Below are positions 1-9,159 of a stretch of 64,000 nucleotides of DNA, one piece after another. The notes beneath the pieces were generated by a model, which was given only the letters and a program-made list of their open reading frames with translations, had not been told where the DNA came from and ran no database searches. The position numbers were made by a program, and so were the translations under genes. The stretch is from NCBI RefSeq assembly GCF_002899895.1, contig NZ_PPEI02000006.1, forward strand, positions 62,001 through 126,000, in the 5' to 3' direction. How positions within the stretch are numbered: the first letter of the stretch is position 1; each line of letters begins with the position of its first letter. Source of the stretch: Chryseobacterium oncorhynchi (GTDB lineage: Bacteria; Bacteroidota; Bacteroidia; Flavobacteriales; Weeksellaceae).

Positions 1-465
1 GGAACATTGATCGTGGCAAGAGATATTGCTCATGCTAAGATCAAGGAAATCATCGATAGCGGTAAACCAATGCCTGAATATTTCAAAAACCACCCAATCT
101 ACTATGCGGGACCTGCAAAAACACCAGAGGGAATGGCTTCAGGAAGTTTCGGGCCTACTACAGCAGGAAGAATGGACGTTTATGTTGATGAATTCCAGAG
201 CCACGGAGGAAGTATGATTATGCTGGCAAAAGGAAACAGAAGTAAGGATGTTGCTGATGCTTGTAATAAATATGGAGGTTTCTATCTTGGATCAATCGGG
301 GGACCGGCTGCTATTCTTGCAAAAGACAATATTGTGTCTGTAGATGTAGTAGACTTCCCGGAATTAGGGATGGAAGCCGTAAGAAAAATTGAGGTGAAAG
401 ACTTCCCGGCATTCATCATTACCGATGATAAAGGAAACGATTTCTTTGCAAATCTTGCCCACTAA
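1..465 (+). CDS. Fumarate hydratase class I, C-terminal part (5' end outside window)
   Basis: This is the last 154 codons of a gene that enters from the left edge; the reading frame is open from base 1. Class I fumarases are [4Fe-4S] enzymes that interconvert fumarate and malate in the TCA cycle. The visible part is the C-terminal beta domain, recognisable by [15 protein letters not shown] followed by a GGS[10 protein letters not shown] segment around residues 50-80 of the fragment, and by the [13 protein letters not shown] block. The Fe-S cysteines lie in the missing N-terminal part. No truncation is implied beyond the window edge. Family assignment is firm; the exact isozyme cannot be decided from this fragment. 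Confidence 0.93.
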   Translation, partial: GTLIVARDIAHAKIKEIIDSGKPMPEYFKNHPIYYAGPAKTPEGMASGSFGPTTAGRMDVYVDEFQSHGGSMIMLAKGNRSKDVADACNKYGGFYLGSIGGPAAILAKDNIVSVDVVDFPELGMEAVRKIEVKDFPAFIITDDKGNDFFANLAH

Positions 466-508
466 TTAGTTTAAAATTAAAATAAATTAGAAAATAGAGC
501 CTGTATCT

Positions 509-540
509 TTTGTGTGAAAAGGAAAAAAGTTCTATTTTTG
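509..540 (+). promoter_or_regulatory. Bacteroidota-type promoter for the small membrane protein gene
   Basis: TTTG at 509-512 and TATTTTTG at 533-540 are separated by 20 bases. This matches the Bacteroidota sigma factor consensus (TTTG, 17-23 bases, TAnnTTTG). The start codon follows 19 bases after the -7 element. Confidence 0.65.
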
Positions 541-559
541 CCTAAAATCTTTAAGAGAT

Positions 560-844
560 ATGATAACGATTTTATCAGCATTTTGGCCGTTCTACCAGTT
601 CCTATGGACTGTATTCTTCATTACTATGTTCTTAGTGGGGTTCTGGTGTATTTTTATGTTCTTCGGATTAGTAATCCCAATGTGGCTAACTGAAGGTTTG
701 AAAGAGTACTTCGGAAAAGTTAAGCCTTTCGATCCTGAAGATATCAGAAGAAAACTTGTTTCTGAGCAGGAAGGTGTAGAAGTAATCTACAGCCAGCCTA
801 AAGGAAACGGACCTTTCATTCACGATCACGGACATCATCATTAA
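560..844 (+). CDS. Small membrane protein with histidine-rich tail, function unknown
   Basis: 94 residues. One long or two closely spaced hydrophobic helices cover about residues 5-42 (rich in W, F and M). A charged cytoplasmic-type tail follows, ending in HDHGHHH. I do not recognise a named domain. The histidine cluster could bind a metal, but this is only a guess from composition. It has its own promoter 95 bases after the fumarase gene and shares a bidirectional terminator with the AraC gene that follows on the other strand. Hydrophobicity and the clean start and terminator support it as a real gene. Confidence 0.75.
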   Translation: MITILSAFWPFYQFLWTVFFITMFLVGFWCIFMFFGLVIPMWLTEGLKEYFGKVKPFDPEDIRRKLVSEQEGVEVIYSQPKGNGPFIHDHGHHH

Positions 845-908
845 TTGATTGTCATTGCTTTTTCACCTTAATTCTGAAAAAGTAATATCAGAGCAAAACA
901 ACATATAT

Positions 909-935
909 AAACCGCTTAATTTTTTTAGGCGGTTT
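909..935. terminator. Bidirectional rho-independent terminator
   Basis: An 11-bp stem (909-919 with 925-935, core AAACCGC/GCGGTTT) has T-rich flanks on both strands. It sits between the convergent ends of the small membrane protein gene and the AraC gene. Confidence 0.8.
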
Positions 936-937
936 TT

Positions 938-1798
938 CTATTTATTATTCCTCAGGTGCTCAGGAGATACTCCGAACTTCTTTTTAAAGGCACGGGTAAA
1001 GTTCTGAATGTACTCATAGCCACACTCAATGGCTATTTCCTTAATCATAATCTCCTTATCGGTGATTAATTTTTTTGCCCTCAGCATTCTAAGTTCCGAA
1101 ATATAGTGTGAAATAGTGGTATGATATTCTGCCTTAAATTCCTTTCTGATCATATTCTGATTAACACCCATAAGCTTTCCGATTTCTTCTGCCTTAATAT
1201 TTCGGTGGTAATTTTCATCAATAAACTTTTTGACCATTTCAGGATTCTTGGATGTTGATTCCAGCAAATTTTTTTCATTGAACTGTTCAAAAATAAGGAT
1301 CAGAAGTTTGATGATCTTGGCTTCAATAAATAATTTCTGCATCACTCCCTTTTTAGAAGAGCTTAAAATTTCCTGTAATATTATATGCATTTCTACAGTC
1401 ATATTCGGGGGAGTTGCTTTCTGGAGGAAAACAAAATTATTATGAATCATACTTTTCAGGATCTCTGCTCCTTCATCATTGGATTCAGAGTAAATCAGGT
1501 TTGAAACATACCTATAGTTGAGCTGAATGTGTAAATATTTTAAACTTTCCGGATCTTCAGTCCATAGTTCAGCATTGCTGTCCTGTGATGAGTAATGAAG
1601 AATGTATTGATTTTTTTTGAACACTAATTGTGTACCGCAGTCATGAGCTTTCAGATTGACATTAGGACTCAATAAAAAAAGAAGATTAAAGCTAGATTGA
1701 TCTTCATGAATAGATGATCTCGAAATCCTTTCAGAATCGGGGTCTTCCTGTATTACAATCTCGATGTTATCGGATTTAAACACTCTTTCATTTCTCAT
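938..1798 (-). CDS. AraC-family transcriptional regulator
   Basis: About 286 residues from the ATG at 1798 (MRNERVFKSD); an in-frame ATG at 1843 would add 15 residues but gives a less typical N-terminus. The C-terminal ~95 residues are an AraC double helix-turn-helix: first helices around MGVNQNMIRKEFKAEY, second around IKEIAIECGYEYIQNFTRAFKKKFGVSPEHLR. The N-terminal region is a cupin-like sensing domain with no recognisable ligand motif. It is transcribed divergently from the T9SS cargo gene across about 145 bases, so that gene is one candidate target. Family assignment is certain; the signal and targets are unknown. Confidence 0.93.
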   Translation of the reverse strand: MRNERVFKSDNIEIVIQEDPDSERISRSSIHEDQSSFNLLFLLSPNVNLKAHDCGTQLVFKKNQYILHYSSQDSNAELWTEDPESLKYLHIQLNYRYVSNLIYSESNDEGAEILKSMIHNNFVFLQKATPPNMTVEMHIILQEILSSSKKGVMQKLFIEAKIIKLLILIFEQFNEKNLLESTSKNPEMVKKFIDENYHRNIKAEEIGKLMGVNQNMIRKEFKAEYHTTISHYISELRMLRAKKLITDKEIMIKEIAIECGYEYIQNFTRAFKKKFGVSPEHLRNNK

Positions 1799-1893
1799 AC
1801 AAGAAAATTTACGGTTATGGTACAACTTAAAGTAAATCCTCAATAGGATAACTAAAAGTTGGGAAATGATAACCCGGAATTAATTACGAGGAG

Positions 1894-1901
1894 TACTTTT
1901 G
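1894..1901 (+). promoter_or_regulatory. -7 promoter element of the T9SS cargo gene
   Basis: TACTTTTG fits TAnnTTTG, 42 bases upstream of the ATG. No convincing -33 TTTG is present at the right distance, so an activator such as the neighbouring AraC protein may be required (inference). Confidence 0.5.
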
Positions 1902-1943
1902 CGCAAAATTAAATTAAATTTAGAATAATTAAAAATAATATTT

Positions 1944-2996
1944 ATGATTGGAGATTTATATTTTGCAGTAAGAAGACTGGGAGTAGGAATAATATTAATA
2001 CTCATGGCTGGAAGCACACTATATGCACAACAGGGACCGGGAGCTCCACAGAGCTGTAATAATACAGATCCTGGAAGTAATACCGGAGATGTTGGTTGTG
2101 TTACATTTACCTATCAAGGTCAACCTGTATCTTATACTACAGTACGTGGCGGAGATGGAAAAGTTTGGCTTCGACAAAACCTTGGAAGCTCAAGGGTTGC
2201 CAATGCAATCAATGATGCAGAATCTTACGGAGATTTATTTCAATGGGGAAGATGGGATGACGGACATCAGTTGAGAAATTCATCTACAACATCATCTCCC
2301 GCTGTTAATAATCCAAAGGGGTTACAGGGTATAAATTCTTACATTACTGGTAGTCCTGTTTGGTGGGACACCAATGGAGCTGATGATAAATGGATAGGAT
2401 CTAACTTAGCAGATGTATCAGAGACCGTTGGTATTGATCCTTGCAAGGCAATAGGCCCAGAATGGAGATTGCCCACACAGGCTGATTGGGCAAGTATTCT
2501 CCCAATTGAGGGGATTACAAATCCTACAAAAGCTTTTGAGGGAAGTCTAAAATTGCCGATGGGAGGATTTAGAGGCTCAGAGGGAGGTTTTACATTTGTA
2601 GGACAAAGAGGTTATTTTTGGAGTTCTAATGCTACAGGAACGGGTGCGAAATACCTATATATAGGGGCCACAGTTACCAATGCAGCAGCAGGCGCACCAA
2701 GATGGCAGGGAGCATCCGTAAGATGTATTAAAACAACTGCAGGATTAGGGACTTCAGAAACACATATCAATCGTTCAGCTACGGAAGTTTACCCCAATCC
2801 TACCAATGGAATTCTGATGGTAAAGACTGATTCCGGAATTGAAAGAGTAAAGGTTTTAAATGCTGTAGGGCAGAGGGTTGAAGTGCTTTTTTCAGATAAT
2901 CAAATCAATATGAACGGACTTTCACAAGGATTATATATGATTGAGCTAAAGTTAAAGAATGGCCAATCTGTCTTTAAAAAAATCATGAAGAAATAA
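1944..2996 (+). CDS. Secreted protein with FISUMP-type domain and T9SS type A sorting domain
   Basis: 350 residues. A signal peptide spans about residues 1-29 (cleavage near LYAQQ). Residues ~50-263 resemble the 'Fibrobacter major paralogous' domain found in many Bacteroidota surface proteins: DGKVWLRQNLG at 71-81, YGDLFQWGRW at 95-104, EWRLPTQADW at 173-182 and the FWSSN block at 225-229. Residues 280-350 are a type IX secretion C-terminal signal (EVYPNPTNG, then an NMNGLSQGLYMIEL block, ending in KKIMKK). The protein is therefore predicted to cross the outer membrane by T9SS and be released or anchored at the surface. Its biochemical role is unknown. Confidence 0.88.
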   Translation: MIGDLYFAVRRLGVGIILILMAGSTLYAQQGPGAPQSCNNTDPGSNTGDVGCVTFTYQGQPVSYTTVRGGDGKVWLRQNLGSSRVANAINDAESYGDLFQWGRWDDGHQLRNSSTTSSPAVNNPKGLQGINSYITGSPVWWDTNGADDKWIGSNLADVSETVGIDPCKAIGPEWRLPTQADWASILPIEGITNPTKAFEGSLKLPMGGFRGSEGGFTFVGQRGYFWSSNATGTGAKYLYIGATVTNAAAGAPRWQGASVRCIKTTAGLGTSETHINRSATEVYPNPTNGILMVKTDSGIERVKVLNAVGQRVEVLFSDNQINMNGLSQGLYMIELKLKNGQSVFKKIMKK

Positions 2997-3074
2997 TAAT
3001 TCCTCAGGATCAAAATCAATAGATCTTTAGAGTTTTCGTTCATACAAAATAGTTCATTACAATTACTTTTATTG

Positions 3075-3110
3075 AAAGGCTCATGAAATTTTTCATGGGT
3101 CTTTTTTTCT
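3075..3110 (+). terminator. Rho-independent terminator of the T9SS cargo gene
   Basis: A 12-bp stem (3075-3086 with 3093-3104, including two G-T pairs) is followed by a T tract. It isolates the cargo gene from the riboswitch unit. Confidence 0.75.
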
Positions 3111-3133
3111 TATCGGAGCAGGCGTGCCTTTTT

Positions 3134-3163
3134 TTGGATATTTAAAAAAATACTCTACCTTTG
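3134..3163 (+). promoter_or_regulatory. Promoter driving the SAM riboswitch transcript
   Basis: TTG at 3134-3136 and TACCTTTG at 3156-3163 are separated by 19 bases and fit the Bacteroidota -33/-7 consensus. Transcription would start just before the riboswitch P1 stem at 3172. Confidence 0.7.
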
Positions 3164-3171
3164 CAGTAGAT

Positions 3172-3271
3172 TTATCAAGAAAGGTGGAGGGATTTGGCCC
3201 AAAGAAACCTTAGCAACCGACACGATTCCAGAAGTGTAAAGGTGCTAATTCCAACCCGATGGGGGAGATAA
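3172..3271 (+). ncRNA. SAM-I (S-box) riboswitch
   Basis: The conserved S-box elements appear in order: P1 arm TTATC (3172-3176), AGGTGGAGGGA, GGCCC, GAAACC, TAGCAACC, then AAGGTGCTAATTCC, and the closing P1 arm GATAA (3267-3271). S-box RNAs bind S-adenosylmethionine and switch off methionine biosynthesis or uptake genes. About 95 bases separate it from the TonB receptor ATG. No U-tract terminator is evident in that spacer, so control of translation initiation is more likely than termination, as an inference. The downstream genes are a TonB receptor and an APC permease, not met biosynthesis genes. Confidence 0.92.
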
Positions 3272-3367
3272 GTGAAGTCAATATTCTTATATGAATTCCA
3301 TTTCTTGAAGTCTTGTGTATCTGCAGAATGCTCTGTGGAGAAATAGTATTAATTGGCAAGAATAAAG

Positions 3368-5812
3368 ATGAAAAAACTAAGTATAGCTGTATTACTGCTT
3401 GGGACAATTTTAACCGCAGCCCAGGAGCAGGAAGAAAAAGGAAAACAAATTGAGGATATTATTATCGTAGGAAACCGTAGTGCGAAAAGAACAAAACTGG
3501 ATACTCCTGTTCCCGTAGATGTCATCAATATTGATAAAATTCAAAAATCATCGCCACAAATGACTGCTCAGGATCTCCTGAATTATGTTATTCCATCCTT
3601 TAATTCTGTAAGACAATCTGCTTCTGATGGTACAGAGCATATTGATCCTGTAACCTTAAGGGGTATGGGGCCGGATCAGGTATTGGTATTGCTTAACGGG
3701 AAAAGAAGACATACAACCTCTTTGGTGAACTATCAGAATACAGTTGGGAACGGTTCTGTGGGAACGGATCTAAGTACTATTCCTATCATTGCTATTGAAA
3801 AAATTGAAGTTTTGAGGGATGGTGCTGCGGCACAATATGGTTCGGATGCCATTGCAGGAGTCATCAATATTATCCTTAAAAAGAATACAGGAGCTTCAGC
3901 AAGTTTAACCTATGGATTAAGTGGAAGAAATGATGGAGATACCTATCAGGCAGGCGTCAACTATGGCGCTTCTTTAGGAAAAAATGATGGGTTTGTGAAT
4001 CTTTCATTACAGTTAAGCCACAGACGAAAAACAACGAGAACTCAAAATCATGACCTTGATATTTTCGGAAATAATTTCGCTTATGAATTTGCTGATAATC
4101 CGGATGTTGCAAGAAAAAATGATGATGATATCATCAGAGAAAGAGGGCTGACGCGAGATGATTTTAATTTTCAGGTTGGGGATGCACAAATCAGACAAGG
4201 ACAGTTATTTTTCAATTCAGAATATCCTTTGAATGAACAATTTAAACTGTATTCATTTGGTGGTTTTAGTATCAAAGAAGGAAATGGATATGGTTTCAGA
4301 AGACTTCCGAGCGAAACCTCGAATGTGGTTTCATCAATCTATCCTAATGGTTTTCAGGCTGTCTTAGGATCTCAGATCTATGATATTTCCTATGCTGTAG
4401 GAGCAAAATATAATGTGAATAATTGGTTGGTTGATTTAAGTAATACATTTGGCAGCAACACATTCAACTATAATATTAGTAATACTAATAATGCTTCCCT
4501 AGGAGCAAAATCACCAACTCGTTTTTACGCCGGAGCCCACAGCTTTCTACAAAATACAGTTAATCTGGATGTTTCCAAAAATATAAAGAATTTCAATATA
4601 GCCTTTGGTGGAGAATTCAGGTTTGAACAATACCAGATTAAGGCTGGAGACGAAGCTTCTTATGCCCAATATGATGTCAACGGCAATATTGCTGTGGATG
4701 GATCTACGGTGAGTGGAGTGGGAGGTTCACAATCTTTTATTGGCTTTTCTCCACGTAATATATTGAAAAAGGACAGGCATTCAACGGCGGTGTATGCTGA
4801 TTTTTCATATGATTTAGATAAAAAACTAAATATAGATATTGCTGGAAGATTTGAAAACTATTCAGACTTTGGAAATAGCCTGAACGGAAAACTGGCAATA
4901 AGGTATGAGTTTGTAAAAAATTACGCTGTAAGAGCTGCTGTGGGAACAGGTTTTAGAGCACCATCACTTCAACAGCAGTATTTTAACAATTCCTATGCAG
5001 ATATTTCTACCACAGGTTCGAAGATTGTTACCAAGGGAATTTTTAATAATGACAGTAAGGCGGCTGAGATTCTTAATTTTGACCGTTTAAAACAAGAAAC
5101 TTCTGTTAACGGAAGTGCCGGATTTACATTAAAACCAGCAAAAGGATTATTCATTACAGTAGATGGATATATCATTAAAGTGAAAGACAGAATCGTTATT
5201 ACCGGAAATATTACAGATCCAAGGCTCTCAGATCCTAATGTGGTAGGGAAAGGAAACGAGGTAGAAAGCGGCCGGTTTTTCGCCAATGCCATAGACACAG
5301 AAACCAAGGGTGTAGATGTTGTGGTTTCCTATGATTGGAAATTAGGTGGAGGAAATTTGAATGTAAACCTTGCCGGAAATTATACAGAAACAAAGATTAC
5401 AGACTTCCATTTTCCTGAAAATATAAATACCCCAAGAGATCAATATTTTGGCCCAGATCAGATTAATATTATTGAAACCCTTTCCCCAAAGACCAAAGCA
5501 TCATTAGGTTTGAACTACGGAATAGGAAAATTTAATTTTCTCGTGAGAAATACCTACTTTGGTAAAGTAATAAGAGATGGTTTCCCTTTTGGAGAAGTTC
5601 AGGAATTTTCTCCAAAAGTAGTTACTGATATTAGTTTTGGTTATGATATTACAAAAAATATCAACTTTACCGTAGGGGCTAATAATGTATTGGATGTTTT
5701 TCCGGATCTTCAGGTCTATAAAAATTCATATTATGGAGTATTCAAATATGCGCCGGTACAAATGGGAACGTTGGGAAGCTATTTCTTCGGAAGACTTAAT
5801 TTTAACTTTTAA
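3368..5812 (+). CDS. TonB-dependent outer-membrane receptor under SAM riboswitch control
   Basis: 814 residues from the ATG at 3368; a TTG five codons upstream is in frame but leaves no normal signal peptide start. Signal peptide about 1-20, then a plug domain (TPVPVDVINIDKIQ, LRGMGPDQVLVLLNGKRRH, LRDGAAAQYGSDAIAGVINIIL at about 45-165). A 22-strand barrel follows with FRAPSLQQQYF near residue 535 and a terminal aromatic strand ending FFGRLNFNF. No N-terminal carboxypeptidase-like domain as in SusC proteins is seen. It imports a nutrient energised by TonB. Riboswitch control and the following permease gene suggest methionine or a related sulfur compound; this is inference. Confidence 0.93.
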   Translation: MKKLSIAVLLLGTILTAAQEQEEKGKQIEDIIIVGNRSAKRTKLDTPVPVDVINIDKIQKSSPQMTAQDLLNYVIPSFNSVRQSASDGTEHIDPVTLRGMGPDQVLVLLNGKRRHTTSLVNYQNTVGNGSVGTDLSTIPIIAIEKIEVLRDGAAAQYGSDAIAGVINIILKKNTGASASLTYGLSGRNDGDTYQAGVNYGASLGKNDGFVNLSLQLSHRRKTTRTQNHDLDIFGNNFAYEFADNPDVARKNDDDIIRERGLTRDDFNFQVGDAQIRQGQLFFNSEYPLNEQFKLYSFGGFSIKEGNGYGFRRLPSETSNVVSSIYPNGFQAVLGSQIYDISYAVGAKYNVNNWLVDLSNTFGSNTFNYNISNTNNASLGAKSPTRFYAGAHSFLQNTVNLDVSKNIKNFNIAFGGEFRFEQYQIKAGDEASYAQYDVNGNIAVDGSTVSGVGGSQSFIGFSPRNILKKDRHSTAVYADFSYDLDKKLNIDIAGRFENYSDFGNSLNGKLAIRYEFVKNYAVRAAVGTGFRAPSLQQQYFNNSYADISTTGSKIVTKGIFNNDSKAAEILNFDRLKQETSVNGSAGFTLKPAKGLFITVDGYIIKVKDRIVITGNITDPRLSDPNVVGKGNEVESGRFFANAIDTETKGVDVVVSYDWKLGGGNLNVNLAGNYTETKITDFHFPENINTPRDQYFGPDQINIIETLSPKTKASLGLNYGIGKFNFLVRNTYFGKVIRDGFPFGEVQEFSPKVVTDISFGYDITKNINFTVGANNVLDVFPDLQVYKNSYYGVFKYAPVQMGTLGSYFFGRLNFNF

Positions 5813-5819
5813 TCATTAA

Positions 5820-7148
5820 ATGAACACTGCTTCACATCAGATCGGCTGGAAAACAGCTGCAGCCATCGTCGTTTCCAACATGATAGGAACGGGAATCTTT
5901 ACCACCTTAGGATTTCAGCTCTCCGATATTACCAATACTTACAGTATTTTTCTGTTATGGATCATCGGAGGAATTCTCGCTTTGTTCGGAGCTTTCTGCT
6001 ATGCAGAATTAGGGTCCCATTTCAAAGGAAACGGAGGAGATTTTATCTATCTTAAAGAAACGTATCATCCTTTATTCGGATATTTAATAAGCTGGATTTC
6101 CCTTATCATTGGGTTTTCAGCACCCGTTGCGTTGGCGGCATTGGCAATGTCGAAATACCTCTCCGTATTTGATTTTTCCTTTGGTAACGGTTTTGCCATT
6201 GCAGCAATTTTTTTGGTTGCCATTACTTTGTCATTCAGTTTAAAAACATCAAGCCGATTCCATAATTTTTTTACTTTTATCAAAATAGCCTTTATTATTG
6301 TTTTGGTTATTTTGGGAGTAGGGCTTTCAGAATCTCCTCAGATTGGAAACAGTCTGAATTTTAGTGATAGTTGGCAGAACGAAATCATGCTTCCTGCCTT
6401 TGCAACTTCGCTGGTTTTTGTTACCTATTCTTATACCGGCTGGAATTCTGCTTCTTATATTGCCGGAGAAATAAAAGATGTTCAAAAAAGTCTTCCCAAA
6501 TCCCTGATCATAGGAACCGTATTTGTAACGGTAAGCTATATCCTTGTCAATTATATTATGCTGAAACATGCACCTATAAGCCAGTTAGCAGGAAAAGAAG
6601 ATGTAATGGGAGAAGCGGCTGTTAATATGCTGGGGCTTTCCTTTGGGAAAATTGTCAATATTTTTATTGCGTTACAGCTTATCGCAACAATCAGCGGTTA
6701 CTTATGGGTAGGATCAAGGCTTACACAAGCCTTTGCAAAAGATACCTACCTTTGGAAGCCTCTTTCAGCAGGAAACAAAAAAGGAATTCCGGTGAGAGCC
6801 ATTTTTGCCCATGCTGTGATTGCTACCGTTATTATTTTAACAGGAAGTTTTAAAGAGATCTTCGTTTATACAGCTTTCATTCTTCAGCTATTCGCAAGTC
6901 TGGCAATCTCTACAGTATATTTCCTTAAAAAGAAAGACCGGAGAATTTTCAAATCCAATGCTTTTTATATTTTCCCAACCGTTTTTTTACTGTTCAGCGG
7001 ATATATTCTCTATTTTACATTTATCCATAATCCAAAAGAAAGTTTAATAGGACTGGCCATTATAGCTGTAGGGATTATTTTATATTTAATAGATAGAAAG
7101 CTTTCCAGAGGAGGTAAAGAAGAAATTGATAACATCAAAAGTGAATAA
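5820..7148 (+). CDS. APC-superfamily amino acid permease
   Basis: 442 residues, about 12 predicted membrane helices. The N-terminal helix carries the APC unwound motif in VVSNMIGTGIFTTLG (about residues 18-32), followed by a GGILALFGAFCYAELG helix. The ATG lies 7 bases after the TonB receptor stop, so both are almost surely one transcript and both fall under the SAM riboswitch. The pair would move a substrate first across the outer and then across the inner membrane. A methionine-type substrate is inferred from the riboswitch only; sequence motifs do not settle substrate. Confidence 0.9.
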   Translation: MNTASHQIGWKTAAAIVVSNMIGTGIFTTLGFQLSDITNTYSIFLLWIIGGILALFGAFCYAELGSHFKGNGGDFIYLKETYHPLFGYLISWISLIIGFSAPVALAALAMSKYLSVFDFSFGNGFAIAAIFLVAITLSFSLKTSSRFHNFFTFIKIAFIIVLVILGVGLSESPQIGNSLNFSDSWQNEIMLPAFATSLVFVTYSYTGWNSASYIAGEIKDVQKSLPKSLIIGTVFVTVSYILVNYIMLKHAPISQLAGKEDVMGEAAVNMLGLSFGKIVNIFIALQLIATISGYLWVGSRLTQAFAKDTYLWKPLSAGNKKGIPVRAIFAHAVIATVIILTGSFKEIFVYTAFILQLFASLAISTVYFLKKKDRRIFKSNAFYIFPTVFLLFSGYILYFTFIHNPKESLIGLAIIAVGIILYLIDRKLSRGGKEEIDNIKSE

Positions 7149-7215
7149 GCTCCCTATTTTATACTTTTAGCCTATTGTTCAAAAATTTATACTTTAATTT
7201 TGAATTAATAATTCT

Positions 7216-7223
7216 TATCTTTG
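7216..7223 (+). promoter_or_regulatory. -7 promoter element of prfA
   Basis: TATCTTTG followed by C-rich sequence, 20 bases before the prfA ATG. A -33 element at standard spacing is not clear. Confidence 0.55.
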
Positions 7224-7242
7224 CCCCCACAAAAATTCCATA

Positions 7243-8328
7243 ATGTCTAAATCATTAATTCCAAAATTAGAAGCTATAAAACAAAGATATAATGAGGTTG
7301 CAGACCTTATTATACAGCCTGATGTTATTTCAGACCAAAAAAGATATTCTTCTTTGAACAAAGAATATAGTGATTTGGGTAAAATTGTTAGAGTTTACGA
7401 TCAGTACAAAGGTGCTTTAGACAGCATCGAAGAATCTGATGAAATCATTGCTGACGGATCAGACAGAGACTTGGTAGATTTGGCTAAAGAAGAAAAACTG
7501 GAAGCACAATCTAAGATTCCAGGACTGGAGGAAGAACTTAAAGTTCTTTTGATTCCTAAAGACCCTGCAGATGACAAAAACGTTATCGTAGAACTACGTG
7601 CTGGAACCGGAGGTGATGAAGCAGCAATTTTTGTGGAAGATGTTTACAGAATGTATACCATGTACTTCAAAACTAAAGGATGGAGACATGAAGTGACAGA
7701 TTCCAATGAAGCAGCAAAAGGCTACAAGGAATTGATCATGAAAGTGGAAGGAGAAGGGGTTTATGGAGTCATGAAGTTCGAATCAGGAGTTCACCGTGTA
7801 CAACGTGTACCGGAAACAGAATCTCAGGGAAGAGTTCACACTTCAGCGATTACAATTGCGGTTTTACCGGAAGCAGAAGAAGTAGACTTCGAACTAAATC
7901 CTGCAGATATTGAAATGCAGACTTCACGTTCAGGAGGAGCCGGTGGTCAGAACGTAAACAAGGTTGAAACTAAAGTTCAGCTTACTCACAAACCGTCAGG
8001 GCTTGTAGTAGTTTGTCAGCAGGCTCGTTCTCAGTTAGCAAACCGTGAATTGGCAATGGAAATGTTAAGAACAAAACTATACGATATCGAATTACAAAAA
8101 GTACAGGGAGATATTGCTGCACAACGTAAATCGATGGTTTCTACAGGTGACCGTTCTGCAAAGATCAAAACTTACAATTATCCACAAGGAAGAGTAACAG
8201 ATCACAGAATCAATAAATCCATGTATAATCTGGATGCTTACATGAACGGGGATATTTCTGAAATGATTGACGCAGTAATCATGGCAGAGAATGCAGAAAA
8301 AATGAAAGGAGAAGAAGAAAACTACTAA
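7243..8328 (+). CDS. prfA: Peptide chain release factor 1
   Basis: 361 residues, the normal RF1 length. RF1 reads UAA and UAG and triggers peptide release. The stop-codon tripeptide region PET (190-192) within [14 protein letters not shown] has the RF1-type PxT pattern, not the RF2 SPF. The catalytic GGQ is at 234-236 in [13 protein letters not shown]. It has its own promoter and a terminator at 8350. It is a second class-I-like factor in this window; the other is PrfH at 18714, which lacks the PxT reader. Confidence 0.98.
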   Translation: MSKSLIPKLEAIKQRYNEVADLIIQPDVISDQKRYSSLNKEYSDLGKIVRVYDQYKGALDSIEESDEIIADGSDRDLVDLAKEEKLEAQSKIPGLEEELKVLLIPKDPADDKNVIVELRAGTGGDEAAIFVEDVYRMYTMYFKTKGWRHEVTDSNEAAKGYKELIMKVEGEGVYGVMKFESGVHRVQRVPETESQGRVHTSAITIAVLPEAEEVDFELNPADIEMQTSRSGGAGGQNVNKVETKVQLTHKPSGLVVVCQQARSQLANRELAMEMLRTKLYDIELQKVQGDIAAQRKSMVSTGDRSAKIKTYNYPQGRVTDHRINKSMYNLDAYMNGDISEMIDAVIMAENAEKMKGEEENY

Positions 8329-8349
8329 AGTTTTTTTTAAAATAAAAAT

Positions 8350-8380
8350 AAAGCCTCTGATTTTTTCAGGGGCTTTTCTT
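8350..8380 (+). terminator. Rho-independent terminator of prfA
   Basis: Stem AAAGCCTCTGA / TCAGGGGCTTT (8350-8360 with 8366-8376) followed by T-rich sequence. Confidence 0.8.
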
Positions 8381-8412
8381 TTAAGCCATATCATATTAAC
8401 AAAATATAAACT

Positions 8413-9084
8413 ATGAAAAACTACAAAATTATTTTACTGTTGTTCCTTACCATGATGGGGCAGCACCTTACAGCACAAACAGAAGTCAAGAAGCCTAAAG
8501 AAGTTTTTGAACTGTTTTTTGGTTCTTTTTTGAATAATGATGAATCCATACATCTAAAACTTAATGATTACTTAAGACCAACAGTAGGGGGTAAAGATGC
8601 TTTTCAGGTAGATTTTAAAGGAACCTCTGAGAATGTGGTTAAAAGCAGTGCAGAAGCTTTCTTATCAATATTTCCCAAAGCTGCTGCTAATGCATGTAAA
8701 AAAGAAGCTGAAGACTATTTTACCGTTTTATTTTCAAATTTCAGAAATGCTAAACTTAATATTAAAGAGGTAAAAGTGGTTCCTAATGAATATGTTGAAG
8801 GTCAGAAAATTGCTGAGGTAACCTATTCTGTAAGCTTTAAGGTACCCGCGAATATAACACCAGAACCATCAACAGATCTGAAAAAAATAAAGACTGATGA
8901 CCTTAAAAAATATCTGGGACAATTGACTCAGGATTTTAAAACTGCAGACAAAACAGTAACTGTTGATCAGGAATTTAGTTTATATGAATTGAAAGAGGGT
9001 GATAAAATATATTACTGGAATGGTAGCCCTGATCAGATTGTAACCAACCTTACCGACTTCTATTTCGATAATTTCAATCAATGA
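8413..9084 (+). CDS. Exported protein of unknown function
   Basis: 223 residues with a signal peptide (MKNYKIILLLFLTMMGQHLTAQ; cleavage near residue 22) and no lipobox. The mature part is soluble and lysine-rich; no domain is recognised. A repeated theme of a small alpha+beta exported protein with an accumulating side chain charge (KKIKTDDLKKYLGQL around 156-170) is visible but gives no function. It lies between two terminators and is thus a single-gene unit. The signal peptide and codon use like its neighbours support it as a real gene. Confidence 0.75.
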   Translation: MKNYKIILLLFLTMMGQHLTAQTEVKKPKEVFELFFGSFLNNDESIHLKLNDYLRPTVGGKDAFQVDFKGTSENVVKSSAEAFLSIFPKAAANACKKEAEDYFTVLFSNFRNAKLNIKEVKVVPNEYVEGQKIAEVTYSVSFKVPANITPEPSTDLKKIKTDDLKKYLGQLTQDFKTADKTVTVDQEFSLYELKEGDKIYYWNGSPDQIVTNLTDFYFDNFNQ

Positions 9085-9112
9085 AACGTTGATTAATAAA
9101 CAATTAAATAAA

Positions 9113-9145
9113 AAAAAGCTCTGATTTTTTAGGGCTTTTTTTATT
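9113..9145 (+). terminator. Rho-independent terminator
   Basis: Stem AAAAAGCTCT / AGGGCTTTTT (9113-9122 with 9131-9140) with a trailing T run, 28 bases after the exported protein gene. Confidence 0.75.
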
Positions 9146-9159
9146 TCACTTACTTTACG

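Noticed and set aside
3272-3367. Possible transcription terminator after the riboswitch
   Set aside because: Only short imperfect stems and no U run were found.
3210-3407. Minus-strand open frame across the riboswitch
   Set aside because: It is antisense to a clear S-box RNA and its receptor gene; no promoter or ribosome signals.
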